From Epiperipatus broadwayi (taxonomy: Eukaryota; Onychophora; Udeonychophora; Euonychophora; Peripatidae), in assembly GCA_028023455.1 (NCBI GenBank), contig JAQFVV010006476.1, forward strand, positions 1 to 64,000: a stretch of 64,000 nucleotides of DNA. The letters are read 5' to 3'. A program made the position numbers and the translations under genes. The notes under the pieces are model-generated. The model ran no database searches. It saw only the letters and a program-made list of their open reading frames with translations, and was not told the origin of the DNA. This document shows, one piece after another, positions 1 through 11,734 of the stretch. Every line of letters starts with the position of its first letter. Position 1 is the stretch's first letter.

Positions 1-179
1 AAAAAAGTTTAATTTTAAGGGAGAAACCGTGATGATGTCAAAGTCAGTAGTCTGAATTTAATTTATTTAGATGTGCTTATTATATATTTGCATATTACTA
101 AACAATGGTAGTAATAAAAACAGTGCCAAAAAGGAGGATTGGACTAATGATAGTGTAGTCGTCTGTGGATACGAAGTCA

Positions 180-1560
180 GTTGCTGATATAAAATAAAAG
201 AAGCAGATCAAAGAAAATAATAATACTAAGATATATATAGAAAAAAAATAAAAAATAAATGAAAGATGAAGAAAAGAGAGTGGTGCTTAATGTAAAACAT
301 AAGATAAATGTAGTAGAAAGACATAAAACTTTGAGATTGAGAAGGGATAGTAAAAAGATAGTAGCAGTGTTGAGGAGGAAATAGCAGTGAGCAAATATGA
401 AAAACTTAGAAGAAAGGGCCAAACCAACACAAGAATAGGTATATTGTTGAGTAAATGAGGCACCAAATAATGACAATAATGGAAATAATAAAACAAAAGA
501 GATATCGGTAATAAAAAGAAAAGAGATAGAGAAGAAAAGGAAGTAGAGCAAAAGAAAGGGGTGAAAAAGGAAAGAAGAGATAGAGAGAAGAAAAGAAGAG
601 ATAAGCTGAAGAAGAAGAAGAAGAGATATAAAGAGTGCTGAAAGATATAAAGCTGAAAGGGGAAGAAAAAGATAGAAGAGATAGAGAAGAAAAGGAAAGA
701 GATAAATAGTGAGAAAGAAAGGATTAATTGAAGAGATAGAGAAGAAAAAGAAAGAGATACAGCTGAAAGGGAAGAAAAGAGGAAGAAGATAAGAGAAAAA
801 GCAGAAGATAAATAGTAAAGATGAAGATAGAGAAGAAAAGAAAGAGATAAGGCTGTATTGGAAGAAAAGAAAAAGAAATATATAGTATGAAAATATAGAG
901 AAGCGGAAAGAGAGAAGAAGAGAAGAATAGAGAGACAGAAAGCAGCGAAGAAAGGAAAGAGAGATAGAAAGAGGGTGAAAAGAGAAAGTGCAGGCAGTAA
1001 AAAGAAAAAGAGATAAAGAGGAGATGCTTTGCTATATAGAGCACAGTTGACAGCAGAAATTATGAAATTTACTCTAGAAGGAATGGAAAGATTAACAACT
1101 GAATGTAAAAAAGCAAAGTGAGGAAACACCGTAGTGGGGTGGTGCTCTTAGAGATACAGAATAAAGAAAGAAGAGAGATAGAGAAGAAAGAGAGCAGAGA
1201 GATAGAAGGGGGTGATGGTTGATATAAAGGCGAGGACAGCAAAGAAGATAAAAGAGAAGGAGAAGAAAAAGAGGTTGAAAAGGAAAAGACATGAGAAGGA
1301 GAAAAAGTGAGGACAGAAAAGGAAGAGATAGAGATAGAGATAAGACCAGAAATAGAGAAAAAAAGAAGTTCTAGAAACTTGTTATATAAACAAAGGAACC
1401 AGAAGAAAGTGTAGATGGAGTACAGAGATAGAGCTGCAGAGAGATAGCATAAGGTGAAAAAGGATAAAGTATATAAAAGAGACAGCATGGGTAGACAGAA
1501 TTGAAATTAAAAAGAAGAAATTAGAGAAAGGAAGTCGTGGCTTTAATGGAACAGACACAG
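180..1560. repeat. Purine-rich low-complexity tract
   Basis: The + strand is almost entirely A and G for about 1.4 kb, built on variations of GAGATAGAGAAGAAAAG. Long open frames on the minus strand here encode only Phe/Leu/Ser-rich low-complexity peptide and are by-products of the polypyrimidine strand. It looks like a decayed simple-sequence array without a fixed period. I see no gene in it. Confidence 0.75.
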
Positions 1561-2170
1561 AAAGTAATGTGATAGATAAAAACAAAGGAAGCTTCCAGAG
1601 GAAGATAGGAGGTTCAGTTGAGAAGGAAGCAAAGAAGGCTAGACATAAAAATGAAAGCCACAGATATTAAAACAATGAAACCCACATAATAAGATAACTT
1701 CATTTAGAACACAAAATCAAACCCTTGGAAAACAAAGACTGACGGTATCACTTTACAGACCTCATAGTGCCAGTATAAATAAAAACAGAGCACACAGGAT
1801 TTCACCCTGAGACTTCATTTGGACAACAGTGGTCCACCAGCTTCATTCCCGTAGCATTAGCACAAAGAACAAACAGAGGACCTCCAGGACAGGCAAGAGC
1901 AGGCCTGAATACGTGAAGAAACTTGCATCTACATAAAAGAAAGCTCTAGAATTCCAACTTGGCTGCCAGTTCGTTTAGGGACCGAGTTTGAAAGTAAGAG
2001 TTTCCACAAATAACGGACACTTATCCAAGAACCTAATGCACCCACCTACAAAGGGACAGAGACCAGATAAACGAAAGCCAGATAAAATATTTCAGCCCAT
2101 AAAGTCTAATATGTATGCCCTAAACCACGTCACAAACCCACTAAGACAGAAGTACTCTTAGCAACATAGG
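1561..2170. other. A/C-rich, GC-elevated segment of unknown origin
   Basis: The purine tract grades into about 600 bp with clearly more G+C than the surroundings and little strand asymmetry. Open frames are short (about 40 codons at best, near 1790-1910) and match nothing I recognise. It could be a diverged transposable element or untranslated sequence. No domain, inverted repeat or target duplication was seen. Confidence 0.3.
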
Positions 2171-3400
2171 GAAATAGAGTAAGTTTTTAGTTTAATGGTT
2201 AGAATTAGTTTTTATATATTTAAACTATATATTATTTATTTGTAACTCATATTTATAACCCAGGTAATATTTATTGAGACTTATTCATTCATATTTAATT
2301 TATTTATTTTAATTAGGAATTTATCTAATCAGTTATCATTAGTAATATATGGTTAATAAAGGCATACTTTCATTAGAATGAGGTTACCCATTTATTCACT
2401 TATAATCATAGCATGAAAATAATCAGAAATTATATTATCAATCTAAGTTGTCGAGTTGTACATTTAATAATTGCATTAATGCCATTTTAATTATATCCAA
2501 CTATGCCGGTTATATTACGATAATGTTTAAAGACCAGAAGGTAAGGGAGATTTGTGTGGGAATTTGAGATGAGGTAAAAAAATATATATAAAATATTGTG
2601 TAACTACTAAAAAAGGTAAGTGCCATAAACAGAAGATGAGCATAGTCTTGCTCTTATCCAGAATATTGTTATGAACGCAGTTGCACTGAAATCCGACATT
2701 CTGATAATAGTATATATTTGTTAAATTAGATACATGCATTTTTTTAAATTTTAAAAAAACTTCAACCTATAATATTATGAAAAAAGTGGCAATGGTAACG
2801 TCCTTACTAATTATAAATATTTATATTTTGTTATATTCATTAGGATTTAGCAAACTGAAATAAACATAACTGTAAACTAATTAATTATACAGCAGCATAG
2901 TTATTAAAATTTATATTATTTATTTTTCAATATTCTTCCTCAATAATTATTTAAGTCACATTTATTTTTAATCAATCTGTTAATTCTTTTGTTTGCTTAA
3001 AATTACAAGCAGAAAATTTTATCAGTTTTAACACTTCATTCTAAAAATAAATCTTTACAAAATTTGACCTATTTAAAATTACAAATCAACACATCAATTT
3101 AATATTCATTGTAAATATAAATTATACAAAATCTATAAAATAATCGTCGCACTAGTTTTCTTAAAAACATATATCTTAAAACGATGTCAATTAAAACAAT
3201 AGTATGCCTTCCGTTCAGATTAGATATTAGTTACCTGTAATATTTTACTAATCATTAGATATTCTATTAAAGGCTAGTTTGAACTAGTCACCTCAGACAA
3301 CACTGTGAAGAGAGTTACTTGTCAAAAACAAGGTATGTAAATTCCAAGCATAATATCAAGTTCTTAATTTAGCTTCCATCACGACACCATCTGTAAATTC
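2171..3400. other. AT-rich spacer, nothing recognised
   Basis: AT-rich sequence with frequent stops in all frames. I found no coding, RNA or transposon signature. Confidence 0.5.
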
Positions 3401-3410
3401 TTTTGAGTTA

Positions 3411-3790
3411 TTGAATTGTACATGTCACTTTACTCAAGACCCTGAAGTTGTAATCAGAAAACTGCTTCTCACAAGTTATCATAAATCTAAAAACCATCAT
3501 CCAAGCTGCTATAAAATGACCGCTGCTAGAAGACAGATAAAGCCAAAGAAAAGCTTCTTCATCAGAATGCTACCGATGAAAGAAGACCTCCACCATGCCC
3601 ATCACAAGAGAAAGAACCTGTATCTGAGAAAACCAGATGTTCTGATCGAGAAATGGAGAAAGCCAACATAGAGCACTCACTAGTTGCAATCCTGACAAAA
3701 CCAAGAGAAGCCCAGTTGACTGAATGCAAGAGAGCTAATGTACAAAGACCTACACTCTGCAAATCCTTCAAAATAGTTAATATTTCCTAA
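3411..3790 (+). other. GC-elevated patch with open frames, possible decayed coding sequence
   Basis: About 380 bp stand out by higher G+C. One + frame is open at 3411-3671 (86 codons, Lys/His-rich). A second + frame stays open from about 3527 to a stop near 3790, with a balanced composition (Glu, Lys, Pro, Ser, Cys) more like a real protein. The opposite strand is also open (3562-3771). No start, domain or family is recognisable. It may be a transposon or retropseudogene fragment, or an isolated exon. Confidence 0.2.
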
Positions 3791-5090
3791 TTCAAAACGT
3801 ATACTAAATGAAAATAGCAATAAACACATGTTACTTCAGGTAATATTTCCCAAATGTTCCACTAAAATGTTTATCAGAAATGGTCAAATCTTAGAACACA
3901 CTCAATTCTTGCTTGATCATTAATAACTTTCAGGTGAGAAACATTCATTAATAATTTAAATAATCACACACATCTAGTTTCTATAAAACCATACTATAAG
4001 TCTTTGTTTCCAATACACATTCATCGATCATTTTACTTATATGCTGAAACATTGTTGCTTATTGATTTATATGCTGTGTTTATCAGAATAGAGTTCCAGG
4101 TGGTTAATGTGTCTATTGGGGAAGGGAGTGAGCAATTACTTTTATTATATCATTTATGATATAAAGAATATAACTAAGACTCTTTTCTGAATTATATTTA
4201 TATAGAGTGAATCGAAACAAAATTATTTAAAATCTTTTACTAAAGTATTTAAAAATTGTATATTGTTATATATTTAAAAACGATTCTTTTCTCAAATTAG
4301 TTAAAATCTTTTGATAAACTTATTTATATAATTTGCGATATTATTTGTAAATGATTTTTTCCTTAGAATAACGTAAAATGGCATGTTTGTTAAAAGATAA
4401 AGGTATCTTTAGCGTTTATTATTAAAACGTTTTTTCTAAAGCATTATATGAAATGAAATGTTTACTAAAGTTAGTTAAAACGTATTTATACAGTTAAAAA
4501 CTTTATTTTGCCCAAGTTATTTAAGAATTATATTTATGTATGATTTAAAATATGTGTCTTGTTGTTGTTGTGTATATTTTACCAAGCTATTTAGAATATA
4601 GATTTGCATTCGCTAGTTAAAACTCATTTTTTCATTAAGGATCCATTTTGACAATTATTTAAGATGTAATTTACTTAAACACTAATAATTTATGGAGTCA
4701 TTTATAACTTCACATATTTTATTATTTAACAAACTATGTTTGGTATAAATTTAATTAGAGGATATAACTATTATACAGAGAAAACCTAAATTAGATTCTC
4801 TATTATCGCTTCTTTAGCTATAATTTAATAAGCTCATTATGAATTAATCCGTGTATAAAGAAATCAAGAAGTTACAAGATTTTCAAAGAATTAAATTTGT
4901 TAAAATATTACTCTAATGCTGCTTAATGTATTGCTAATTTGCATAAAAATGCATATCTACTTGCTATGTCTATAATGGCCTATCTCATGATTAACCAAAT
5001 GTCTGCACGCTACTAAAGTTTAAATATCATAGTAAGTTTTCAGATTTACTGTATCATCGTTGTAGTTAAAGGAAATGGAGCAGATTTATT
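3791..5090. other. AT-rich spacer, nothing recognised
   Basis: Very AT-rich, with many short TTAAA and TTATTTA runs. No gene or element boundaries are visible. Confidence 0.5.
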
Positions 5091-5098
5091 CTGTATAA

Positions 5099-5281
5099 CT
5101 AAAACCAGTGTTTCCAGTGGTCTATGTTTAATCCTTTGTTCAATAAAAGGTCTTTCCAATAAAGATCGTAAGAAACTAGGGAACCGCTTTTATTGTGGGC
5201 TAAACCCATTAAGAATGCATTCGAGCCGCACTTATCTGATAGTGCTTCATCATCAGAATCTGACGTTCTCTCTACACTCAT
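5099..5281 (-). other. Isolated 60-codon ORF, unrecognised
   Basis: A minus-strand frame runs from ATG to stop for 60 codons. It starts MSVERTSDSDDEALSDKCG and has a mixed, protein-like composition unlike the Phe/Ile/Lys-rich chance frames around it. The acidic DSDDE start resembles N-termini of some transposases, but no catalytic domain follows. It could be a transposon relic or chance. Confidence 0.2.
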
Positions 5282-5309
5282 CTCAGTCTAGTTTCTAGAA
5301 AATGACTTC

Positions 5310-6080
5310 GGCTTGATCCACCTAGAACTGAGTTAATGCTTATTCAGAATAATATTATATCACGTAAATATTCATAATATGATTTTAATATATTTATAAT
5401 ATAATCTTAAACTTAGTCATTTATATTATTAAATTTGGCAACAATGATATAATTCAGTCCATTAGTAATATCCAGCATTTATCCATCAACTGATACTCTA
5501 GCTAACTATAACCGATTTCAAACATATAAATAATGATATAAATTACAATATTAGCAGCAGACATAAGCTTTACTAAGAGTCTATTGCTTTGTAATATCAC
5601 ATTTATACTGCAAATTACATTTTTTAAAAAACAATTAAATATCACAAAAGCATATCTTAAAATTTTATACAAAAAAAGAAAGAAAAAATATGTAAGCGCT
5701 ATCAAGATTAATGTAATATTTATTGAATTATAGTCACTAACAAACAAACACACTTTGACATTTATATAAATATAGATTAATAAATGAAATTCAGTTAAAA
5801 ACTTTTATTCATGGCTCAAAATGGCTAAATTACTTAAAATTATATGGAAGTAGATTTTTTGATAATAATTAATGGTATCATGGGACAACCACAGAATCTG
5901 TAGATCTCAAATTCATAACCACATTTGATAAATAGCAATGATCTGTAATATTCTCACCCTTGAGCCAAAATGACCAGGACAAAAAAGAGAACATACAATC
6001 AATTACAAAATTCTAACTTCACAAAGAAACAAAACGGTACTTGCAAATTTAACTAGAGCTATTTATTTAACAAATTTGCA
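5310..6080. other. AT-rich spacer, nothing recognised
   Basis: AT-rich sequence without a supportable ORF, RNA gene or repeat boundary. The 83-codon minus frame at 5502-5753 is Ile/Leu/Phe-rich, as expected by chance at this base composition. Confidence 0.45.
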
Positions 6081-6260
6081 GTATTGCAACTTAAAAACTT
6101 GACCACCCTGAAGGCTTACAAAAATAATAAAAGATCGGAATGATCTGCTAAAATTACCCTAGTCGGATTTTAGCACCTTCAGATCCGATAATCTGGGTTT
6201 GCCTACCCCATTGTTCCTGATCTACTGAGAGTTACTCTCTGCTCTGGCAAGAAACAGGTA
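6080..6260 (+). repeat. Dispersed repeat D1, copy 1 (partner at 17190-17400)
   Basis: Shares an ordered series of short matches with 17190-17400, including the GATGATCT region, the CACCTTCAGATC block and CCCATTGTT. The similarity is too diverged to show ends or target duplications. Origin unknown. Confidence 0.5.
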
Positions 6261-7119
6261 AAAAGTGTGCATAATCTTTCCCTTTACAGTTTATATAGTC
6301 CCTGTATTTCTCTTATCAGCTTATGAGTTCTTTTCATCTCTGTTCTCTTTTAACTAGAATAAATATGGCTCACTCTCTCGCTATTTCTTTTTCCAATTAA
6401 CTTATTATGTTTTCTCAAATAAATATTACAATTATTTCCATTATATATATTTATGTAAATTTTGATTTTAAATTACTTCATTTATTTATTTACACATTTT
6501 ATATATATCTACTTCTGGAATAACAATTACGAAAGTTATAATTATTAAGCTGTGAAACATTACATGATCAAAACTACAAACACTCCTGGATGGGTAATGG
6601 CATACTCTAAAATACATTCTGCAATATTTCTATTAGCAGTTAACAATTTGATTGAGGTGTAGAGTTATGTGTTTCATCTTCGATTGTTCTCAACTTTCTT
6701 GAACTAGAAAATAAGATTAAGAAGTGGCATTTTCCTCATTAATCATATTGATGAAATATTTTTTGGAGAATATTGCCTATTTTTAAATGAACTCTAAAAC
6801 TATGGTACAAATATTTATAAAAAACATATGGTAGGCAGTGCTTCGCAATTTTCTAATATACATGCATTATCTAAATTTTCTGAATACTGCCCAATCTAAT
6901 CATTCATCGTCAGAATTACTGCCACACTCTGCTAATTATCTACCAGTTATGCTTTGAAGCAGACACTCCGTGTCAAAAGTTAACTCAGCAGATTAATAAA
7001 TGAATTTATTTTAAACTCTCTTTAGCCAGATTTATTACTTATTTATCTTATTTATTTATTTATTTATTTTCTAACAAACCCCTGATTTTTAATATATCTC
7101 TATTTAATTTATTCTGTTT

Positions 7120-7460
7120 TTTTATCTATCCATCTGAATAAAACTTTATAACATAAATTTTACCTACTAATTTTCAATCTAGTTGAAATTTTGCATACAT
7201 ATGAATTCACAATTACAATAATTTTATTTAGAGTTTACAAACAATTTTAGCTAAAAATTAGTGAAACTTTAAAATTTTTAATTTTATATAGAATTCTGTA
7301 TTCTATAATATTATTGTCTAGAAGTATCAAATTGAATCTATACTTTCTTTACTATTAATTTCTGGAACTATATCAAAGTAAAAAGTAGAAAATACAAAAT
7401 AAAAAAAAGCTCTAAAATGTAAAAAATAGATTTTCTTCAGCTTTCAAAATCTTTGTGGTA
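7120..7460 (+). repeat. Dispersed repeat D2, copy 1 (partner at 62430-62690)
   Basis: Aligns by eye with 62430-62690 in the same orientation. Shared blocks are the TTTAGAGTTTACAAA segment, ATCAAATTGAAT, AAAAGTAGAAAATA and the final TTTTTCAGCTTTCA. It is non-coding and AT-rich. It is probably a fragment of an old transposable element. Confidence 0.55.
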
Positions 7461-7628
7461 TTATATGATCAACATTACAGGACAAAGAATATTAATTTCA
7501 AAATATAAATTGTAATTTAAGTTTGGATAAAAAGCCCATAAAACTTGATAGGAAGTGGATTAAAACTTTTTCTAAACATGAATAAAACATACTTTTATTT
7601 TTGTTCACATAATATCAAGACTATTGTG

Positions 7629-7641
7629 AAAGCTGAATAAA
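7629..7641 (+). repeat. Left 13-bp target-site duplication of family A insertion
   Basis: AAAGCTGAATAAA, repeated exactly at 7967-7979 directly after the element. Confidence 0.85.
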
Positions 7642-7966
7642 CCACTAAACGTCACTCGATCTCTATCTCTTATACTAGCACATAATTGTTAATAAACAAG
7701 GCAAAACTCTCCATACAGTAGTGCCACCCTGTGCCAACCAGAGTAATCAATGGATGCCAGAAGGCATATGCATAAAATCTCTATCTAGTGCCTACTCATC
7801 GAATATCCCCAGACTAGTTTCTGGCTTGTGGCCTTCGTCAGTCTAGTCTGGGGATATTGGATGAGTAGGCACTAGATAGGGATTTTATGCACATGCCTTC
7901 TGGCATCCATTGATTACTCTGGTTGGTACAGGGTGGCACTACTGTATGGAGAGTTTTGCCTTGTTT
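7642..7966. mobile_element. Family A foldback insertion (325 bp, 13-bp target duplication)
   Basis: A near-perfect hairpin whose arms begin and end with the GGCAAAACTCTCCATACAG block and meet near 7838. It is flanked by the direct repeat AAAGCTGAATAAA at 7629-7641 and 7967-7979. The turn of the hairpin is truncated: only CTGACGA and the stem II/GAAA part of the family A hammerhead remain, on the minus strand. The ribozyme should therefore be inactive here. It entered AT-rich spacer. The 13-bp duplication is typical of reverse-transcription-based insertion rather than classical MITEs. Confidence 0.85.
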
Positions 7967-8474
7967 AAAGCTGAATAAAATGTATTTTTTTAAATGCCTT
8001 TTTTTCTAATGCATTTGTATGAATAAAAATGTTATTAATTTTTTTTACATACACTATTTTGTACATTTACTAACTTTCGGATGAATAGTTTTTGATTATT
8101 AAAAAAAGACCGAAAATAAATATAAAATGAACTGTTTACCTTATTTATTATAGATGCAGCTATTAAATATATAAGACCAAGTTATTAATGAAAAATAATG
8201 AATCATATTCGTGATCTAAACTCAAAATATAAAAAACATTTATGATATATATGAGTTTTACTTTTTATAAGCAGTATCTATTATATACAATTTGACTAAT
8301 TTTCTCAAACTTTCCTTTTTTTTAGTGCTAAGCTTTTAAAATAACTTGATATTTCAAAATATGATAAAAATTAATTATATTTATTATAATACAATTTAAT
8401 TATAAAATTATACGCTTTAATTCAAATTACTGTAATAATACATATACAATATACTGTATTAAGAAAAGCTTTCT

Positions 8475-8580
8475 TACAATTTGTTTTATATTATGTGCTT
8501 ACCGACTTTCGACTCCTACGAGTCGTAGACTACATCATTGAGTCGAAAGTCGGTAAGCACATAAAATAAAACAAATTATA
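8475..8580. repeat. Short foldback (about 40-bp arms)
   Basis: Inverted arms at 8475-8515 and 8540-8580, almost identical over about 40 bp, centred on GCTTACCGACTTTCGACTC and its complement. The loop itself contains a smaller perfect hairpin, CTACGA/TCGTAG. This is a MITE-like or foldback relic. No target duplication is evident. Confidence 0.75.
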
Positions 8581-8886
8581 AGCAAGCTATTCTCAATACG
8601 ATTATCGTATATTTATTATTATAATATTATTTGTATTATATTAATAATTACTATACTATAATGCAGAAACTAAATAATCAATTTAGACAATATTTTCAAG
8701 TATGACAGTCTGTAATTTAACGTACGACGGTACTAAGTAAAGTTTGCCTCTATATTCAAGGTATACTTTCTCACATTAAATAATAGTAATCTCTAGCTAC
8801 ACTTATGTCAATACTTTCAGAAATTGTCTATAAATAACTAAAGCACGTTTTGAAAAATCTAAATCATCATTTCAGGCATTATTCAA

Positions 8887-8989
8887 TATACGTGCATGGT
8901 TTATTTTCTTTCAATTTGAAATGATCGCAAGATTACAGCGGATGTAAAAAGTCTCCTATCTCTTCTATATTGCAGGATTAATACTCAAG
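8887..8989 (+). mobile_element. End fragment of the TA-type inverted-repeat transposon
   Basis: Matches the right end of the element at 52201-53460. Shared blocks are GGTTTATTTTCTT, TGTAAAAA, GTCTCC and the terminal TTGCAG...AATAC...CAAG. It is followed by TA at 8990-8991, consistent with a TA target dinucleotide. The left part of this copy is not recognisable. Confidence 0.6.
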
Positions 8990-8999
8990 TACCGATTTT

Positions 9000-10100
9000 T
9001 GTTTAACCTAAATACTTAATATATCTAAAAAGATTGTTCTATTTATTTAGTTAACAAAATTTCAAATGATATCTTTAGTCGCATATTTTTAAAAAGGTAC
9101 TAATATATATAGTTACTAATATACTTGATTTTATATATATAAACATTTAGAATAAAGACATGCAAAGTCCTAGTAGCAATAACATATATGCCAACTAGAA
9201 TGAATTCCTCTCACCTGTGGTCTATATTGCTTTATAGAAAACTACTCTAGATAATGCCAGTTGCAAGAATAAAATTCAATTCATAATAGACGTTAATGTT
9301 TAATTAAGTTTGATTCAATCCAAATAGAATCACTAAGTACTCATTTTTAATACATTGTGAAAAATCCAATTCTTTATTAATATATTGTAACAGAATGGAT
9401 CACATCTTGCCAGCAGATATAATTCATGACATTGTGATTTCTACATTCGGCTGCAATGCCAATGTCTAAAGTTCAAATATCAGTCAAGTAAATTTGGAAG
9501 TTTTTTTAAGCTTCCAGTACGTAAATGGAAATTTAACTTTTTTAGTTAGGAAAGTAAAACAAGCTTGGAAAACTGCTAAATTCTCATCCCTCAGCATATT
9601 ACTTTTTTTCCAATTTCTTTTTTGTGGGGAGGGCGAGGAAGAAAGTTGCTTTTATCAGACTGAGATTTTACCTTTTTGCCTATCTACCTGGATAGAACAT
9701 AGTCTTACTATGGTTTAAGTCAATATATATTACAACAGACTGGTAGAATTAGTACAGAATCCTCTAAGTTGTTTAGTATAATTGCATAGCAACATTTAAA
9801 CTAAAGGTTCCTGGATTGGAGATCAGTCTATCATTTCTGTTTCTCGAATATTATATGACCTCTCTTTTCCCCCAAAGCAACTAACCATTCGATTATTATA
9901 AATAGAGATCTTATTTTCTAACAAGGATGTAATCGGTATCTATTTATTATCTGGCAAATAAGATAAACTGCCTAGAATAGCAAAACTTAAAAGTGCATAA
10001 CATTTTAAAATAAAAGAATATAAAAGAAAACTAAAAATAATAAATTCAATATTAAATTATATCAAAACCTTGTAATATAACAATTTAATAGAAAAATGTA
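9000..10100. other. AT-rich spacer, nothing recognised
   Basis: No supportable gene. The 74-codon + frame at 9494-9718 lacks any recognisable family feature. Confidence 0.4.
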
Positions 10101-10106
10101 ATTGAA

Positions 10107-10590
10107 TTAAACTTGGTTGGAATGCTTTTGATAGAAATAACAATATTAAAATGAAATATGCTTATGTGTTTGGAAAAAAAAAAGGTTTTTAATAAATGTA
10201 TATTACCAGTTCTTATCTAACAAAGGAGCAATACTGAGACTTCAAACCATTCAAAGAAATATGGAGAGAAGCATGCTAGAAGTAACAAGAAAAGATCGAG
10301 AATGTAATACATGAGAGAGAACAAACACCATTGAAAGAATTAAGATATTTGAAGTGGAGTTGGACTGGACATATTGCTAGAAGAGAAGATAATATATGCA
10401 TAGTTAAAATCTTAAACCGATTCTCAGAGATTTGAAAGACCTAGAAAAAGACCACATGTGAGATGGGTGGATGAAATAAGAAAGTGTGCTGGTGTATTGT
10501 GGAGAAGAGAGGCTAGAGATTGGAGAAGATGGAGTGAACTTGAAGAGCCCATCATCCTATAGTGGATCGATAATGCTTGAAAATGAAGAT
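10107..10590 (+). mobile_element. RTE-like LINE, 5'-truncated 3' end
   Basis: Corresponds to the last 500 bp of the LINE at 39360-42605. It begins at the AAACTTGGTTGGA block (42085 in that copy), passes through the region after the reverse transcriptase domain (TTCAAAGAAATATGGAGAG...) and reaches the 3' end, where both copies finish in a GATGATGA-type simple repeat. Several frameshifts and stops leave no intact frame. 5' truncation plus a microsatellite 3' terminus is typical of RTE-clade LINEs. Confidence 0.85.
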
Positions 10591-10599
10591 GATGAATAT

Positions 10600-10990
10600 A
10601 AAAATTTATTTATTTATATATTAAATTGATATACGTTACCATCTCTACTAATTATCACAATTTTAAAAATAGACGGCACTAAAATAGAGAACTGTTCTGA
10701 TTAAAATTGTTAAGTATTTTAGAATAAAATCAAATGCTTTAACATGCTTCACTGATGCTAGAAATAACTGAATGATTTAATTTATATATTCTAAAAGATT
10801 TCTGATCTGAATTTTTCACTTTATTAATTTTTATCAAAGTTGTTCTATATGTTTAATTTGCTTTAAAATTTATATAATTATGCGTATTTTGTTAAAGCCA
10901 TCGTAATTACTTTTACCTTTGTTCGTCTATATTAGATGAAATAAATTTTTTATTTGCATAATTTACAAAATACTGTATGTAAATTTAAAA
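10600..10990. other. AT-rich spacer, nothing recognised
   Basis: About 400 bp of AT-rich sequence between the LINE fragment and the family C tandem; no feature seen. Confidence 0.45.
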
Positions 10991-10999
10991 ATAAATAAA

Positions 11000-11727
11000 T
11001 ACAGATAAATTATTATGTTACATTTTTATTTACCATTGTCAAACTTCCTCCACTCACAACTTTGACGCCATCCATTTCAGATAAGTACAGTAATGATTAT
11101 TACTAATCATTATCGAAACTAGAGATTATCTCTAGCACAGATATAAACTTTAAACCTCAGCTAAAGATTAATATATCTGATTTTTAAAATTTACACACAC
11201 GGAGTTATTCACCTTTCTCTGACCCGTATATAATATCTTTATAGATATAATAAACACCTTCACACTTCCCCATTATTTTCAAATTCATATAAAGATATAA
11301 TAAAAGACAAATGCCCCCAAGATGCATTTCGTGCTGAACCAGCACTCATCAGTTGGCCCAGGTCACTATCTCTCATATATATCTCTATTATATGCAAAGT
11401 ATTTACCTAGTGTAAATTGTTACATTTTCATTTACCATTGTCAAACTCCCCCAACTCACAACCCTGACGCCATCCATTTCAGAGAAATACACTAGTGATT
11501 ATTACTAATCATTATCGAAACTAGAGATTATCTCTAGCGCAGATATAAACTTTAAACCTCAGTTAAAAATTAATATACTGTATCTGATTTTTTATTTATT
11601 TTACACACACGGAGTTATTAACCGTTCTCTTTCCCGTGTGTAATATCTTATATATATATAATAAACACCTCCATACTCCCCCATTCTTATTAAATTCACT
11701 TAAATAAAGATATAATAAAAGACCAAT
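11000..11727 (-). mobile_element. Family C tandem dimer (about 402-bp unit) with hammerhead
   Basis: Two direct copies of one unit, at about 11000-11312 and 11405-11727, offset 402 bp. They share the ACCATTGTCAAACT block, the CGCCATCCATTTCAGA block, the palindrome CTAGAGATTATCTCTAG and ACACACACGGAGTTATT. A hammerhead motif on the minus strand lies between them (11311-11365). Homology of the second unit stops at GAC(C/A)AAT, about 8 bp short of where the first unit has its predicted cleavage point. A tandem of about 400-bp units bounded by hammerheads is how retrozymes and Penelope pLTRs are organised. Non-coding. Confidence 0.7.
11311..11365 (-). ncRNA. Hammerhead ribozyme motif, family C
   Basis: Read on the minus strand: core CUGAUGA, then a 6-bp stem II (GUGCUG/CAGCAC with a GUU loop), then GAAA. 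Next comes a tiny stem III (AU/AU closing GC) and the cleavage triplet AUC, predicted between 11321 and 11320. The inner part of stem I is CCAA/UUGG. The conserved core is intact and stem II is the best of any copy in the window. The outer half of stem I pairs poorly, so activity is uncertain. Confidence 0.7.
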
Positions 11728-11734
11728 ATGTAAA

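Noticed and set aside
287-1129. 280-codon minus-strand ORF
   Set aside because: It is the complement of the purine tract and encodes only Phe/Leu/Ser low-complexity sequence, with other frames open in parallel. Base composition explains it.
7642-7966. Palindromic insertions as CRISPR arrays, phage attachment sites or prokaryotic features
   Set aside because: The window is eukaryotic (spliced gene, LINEs, SINE). The repeats are inverted and dispersed, not short regular direct repeats with spacers.
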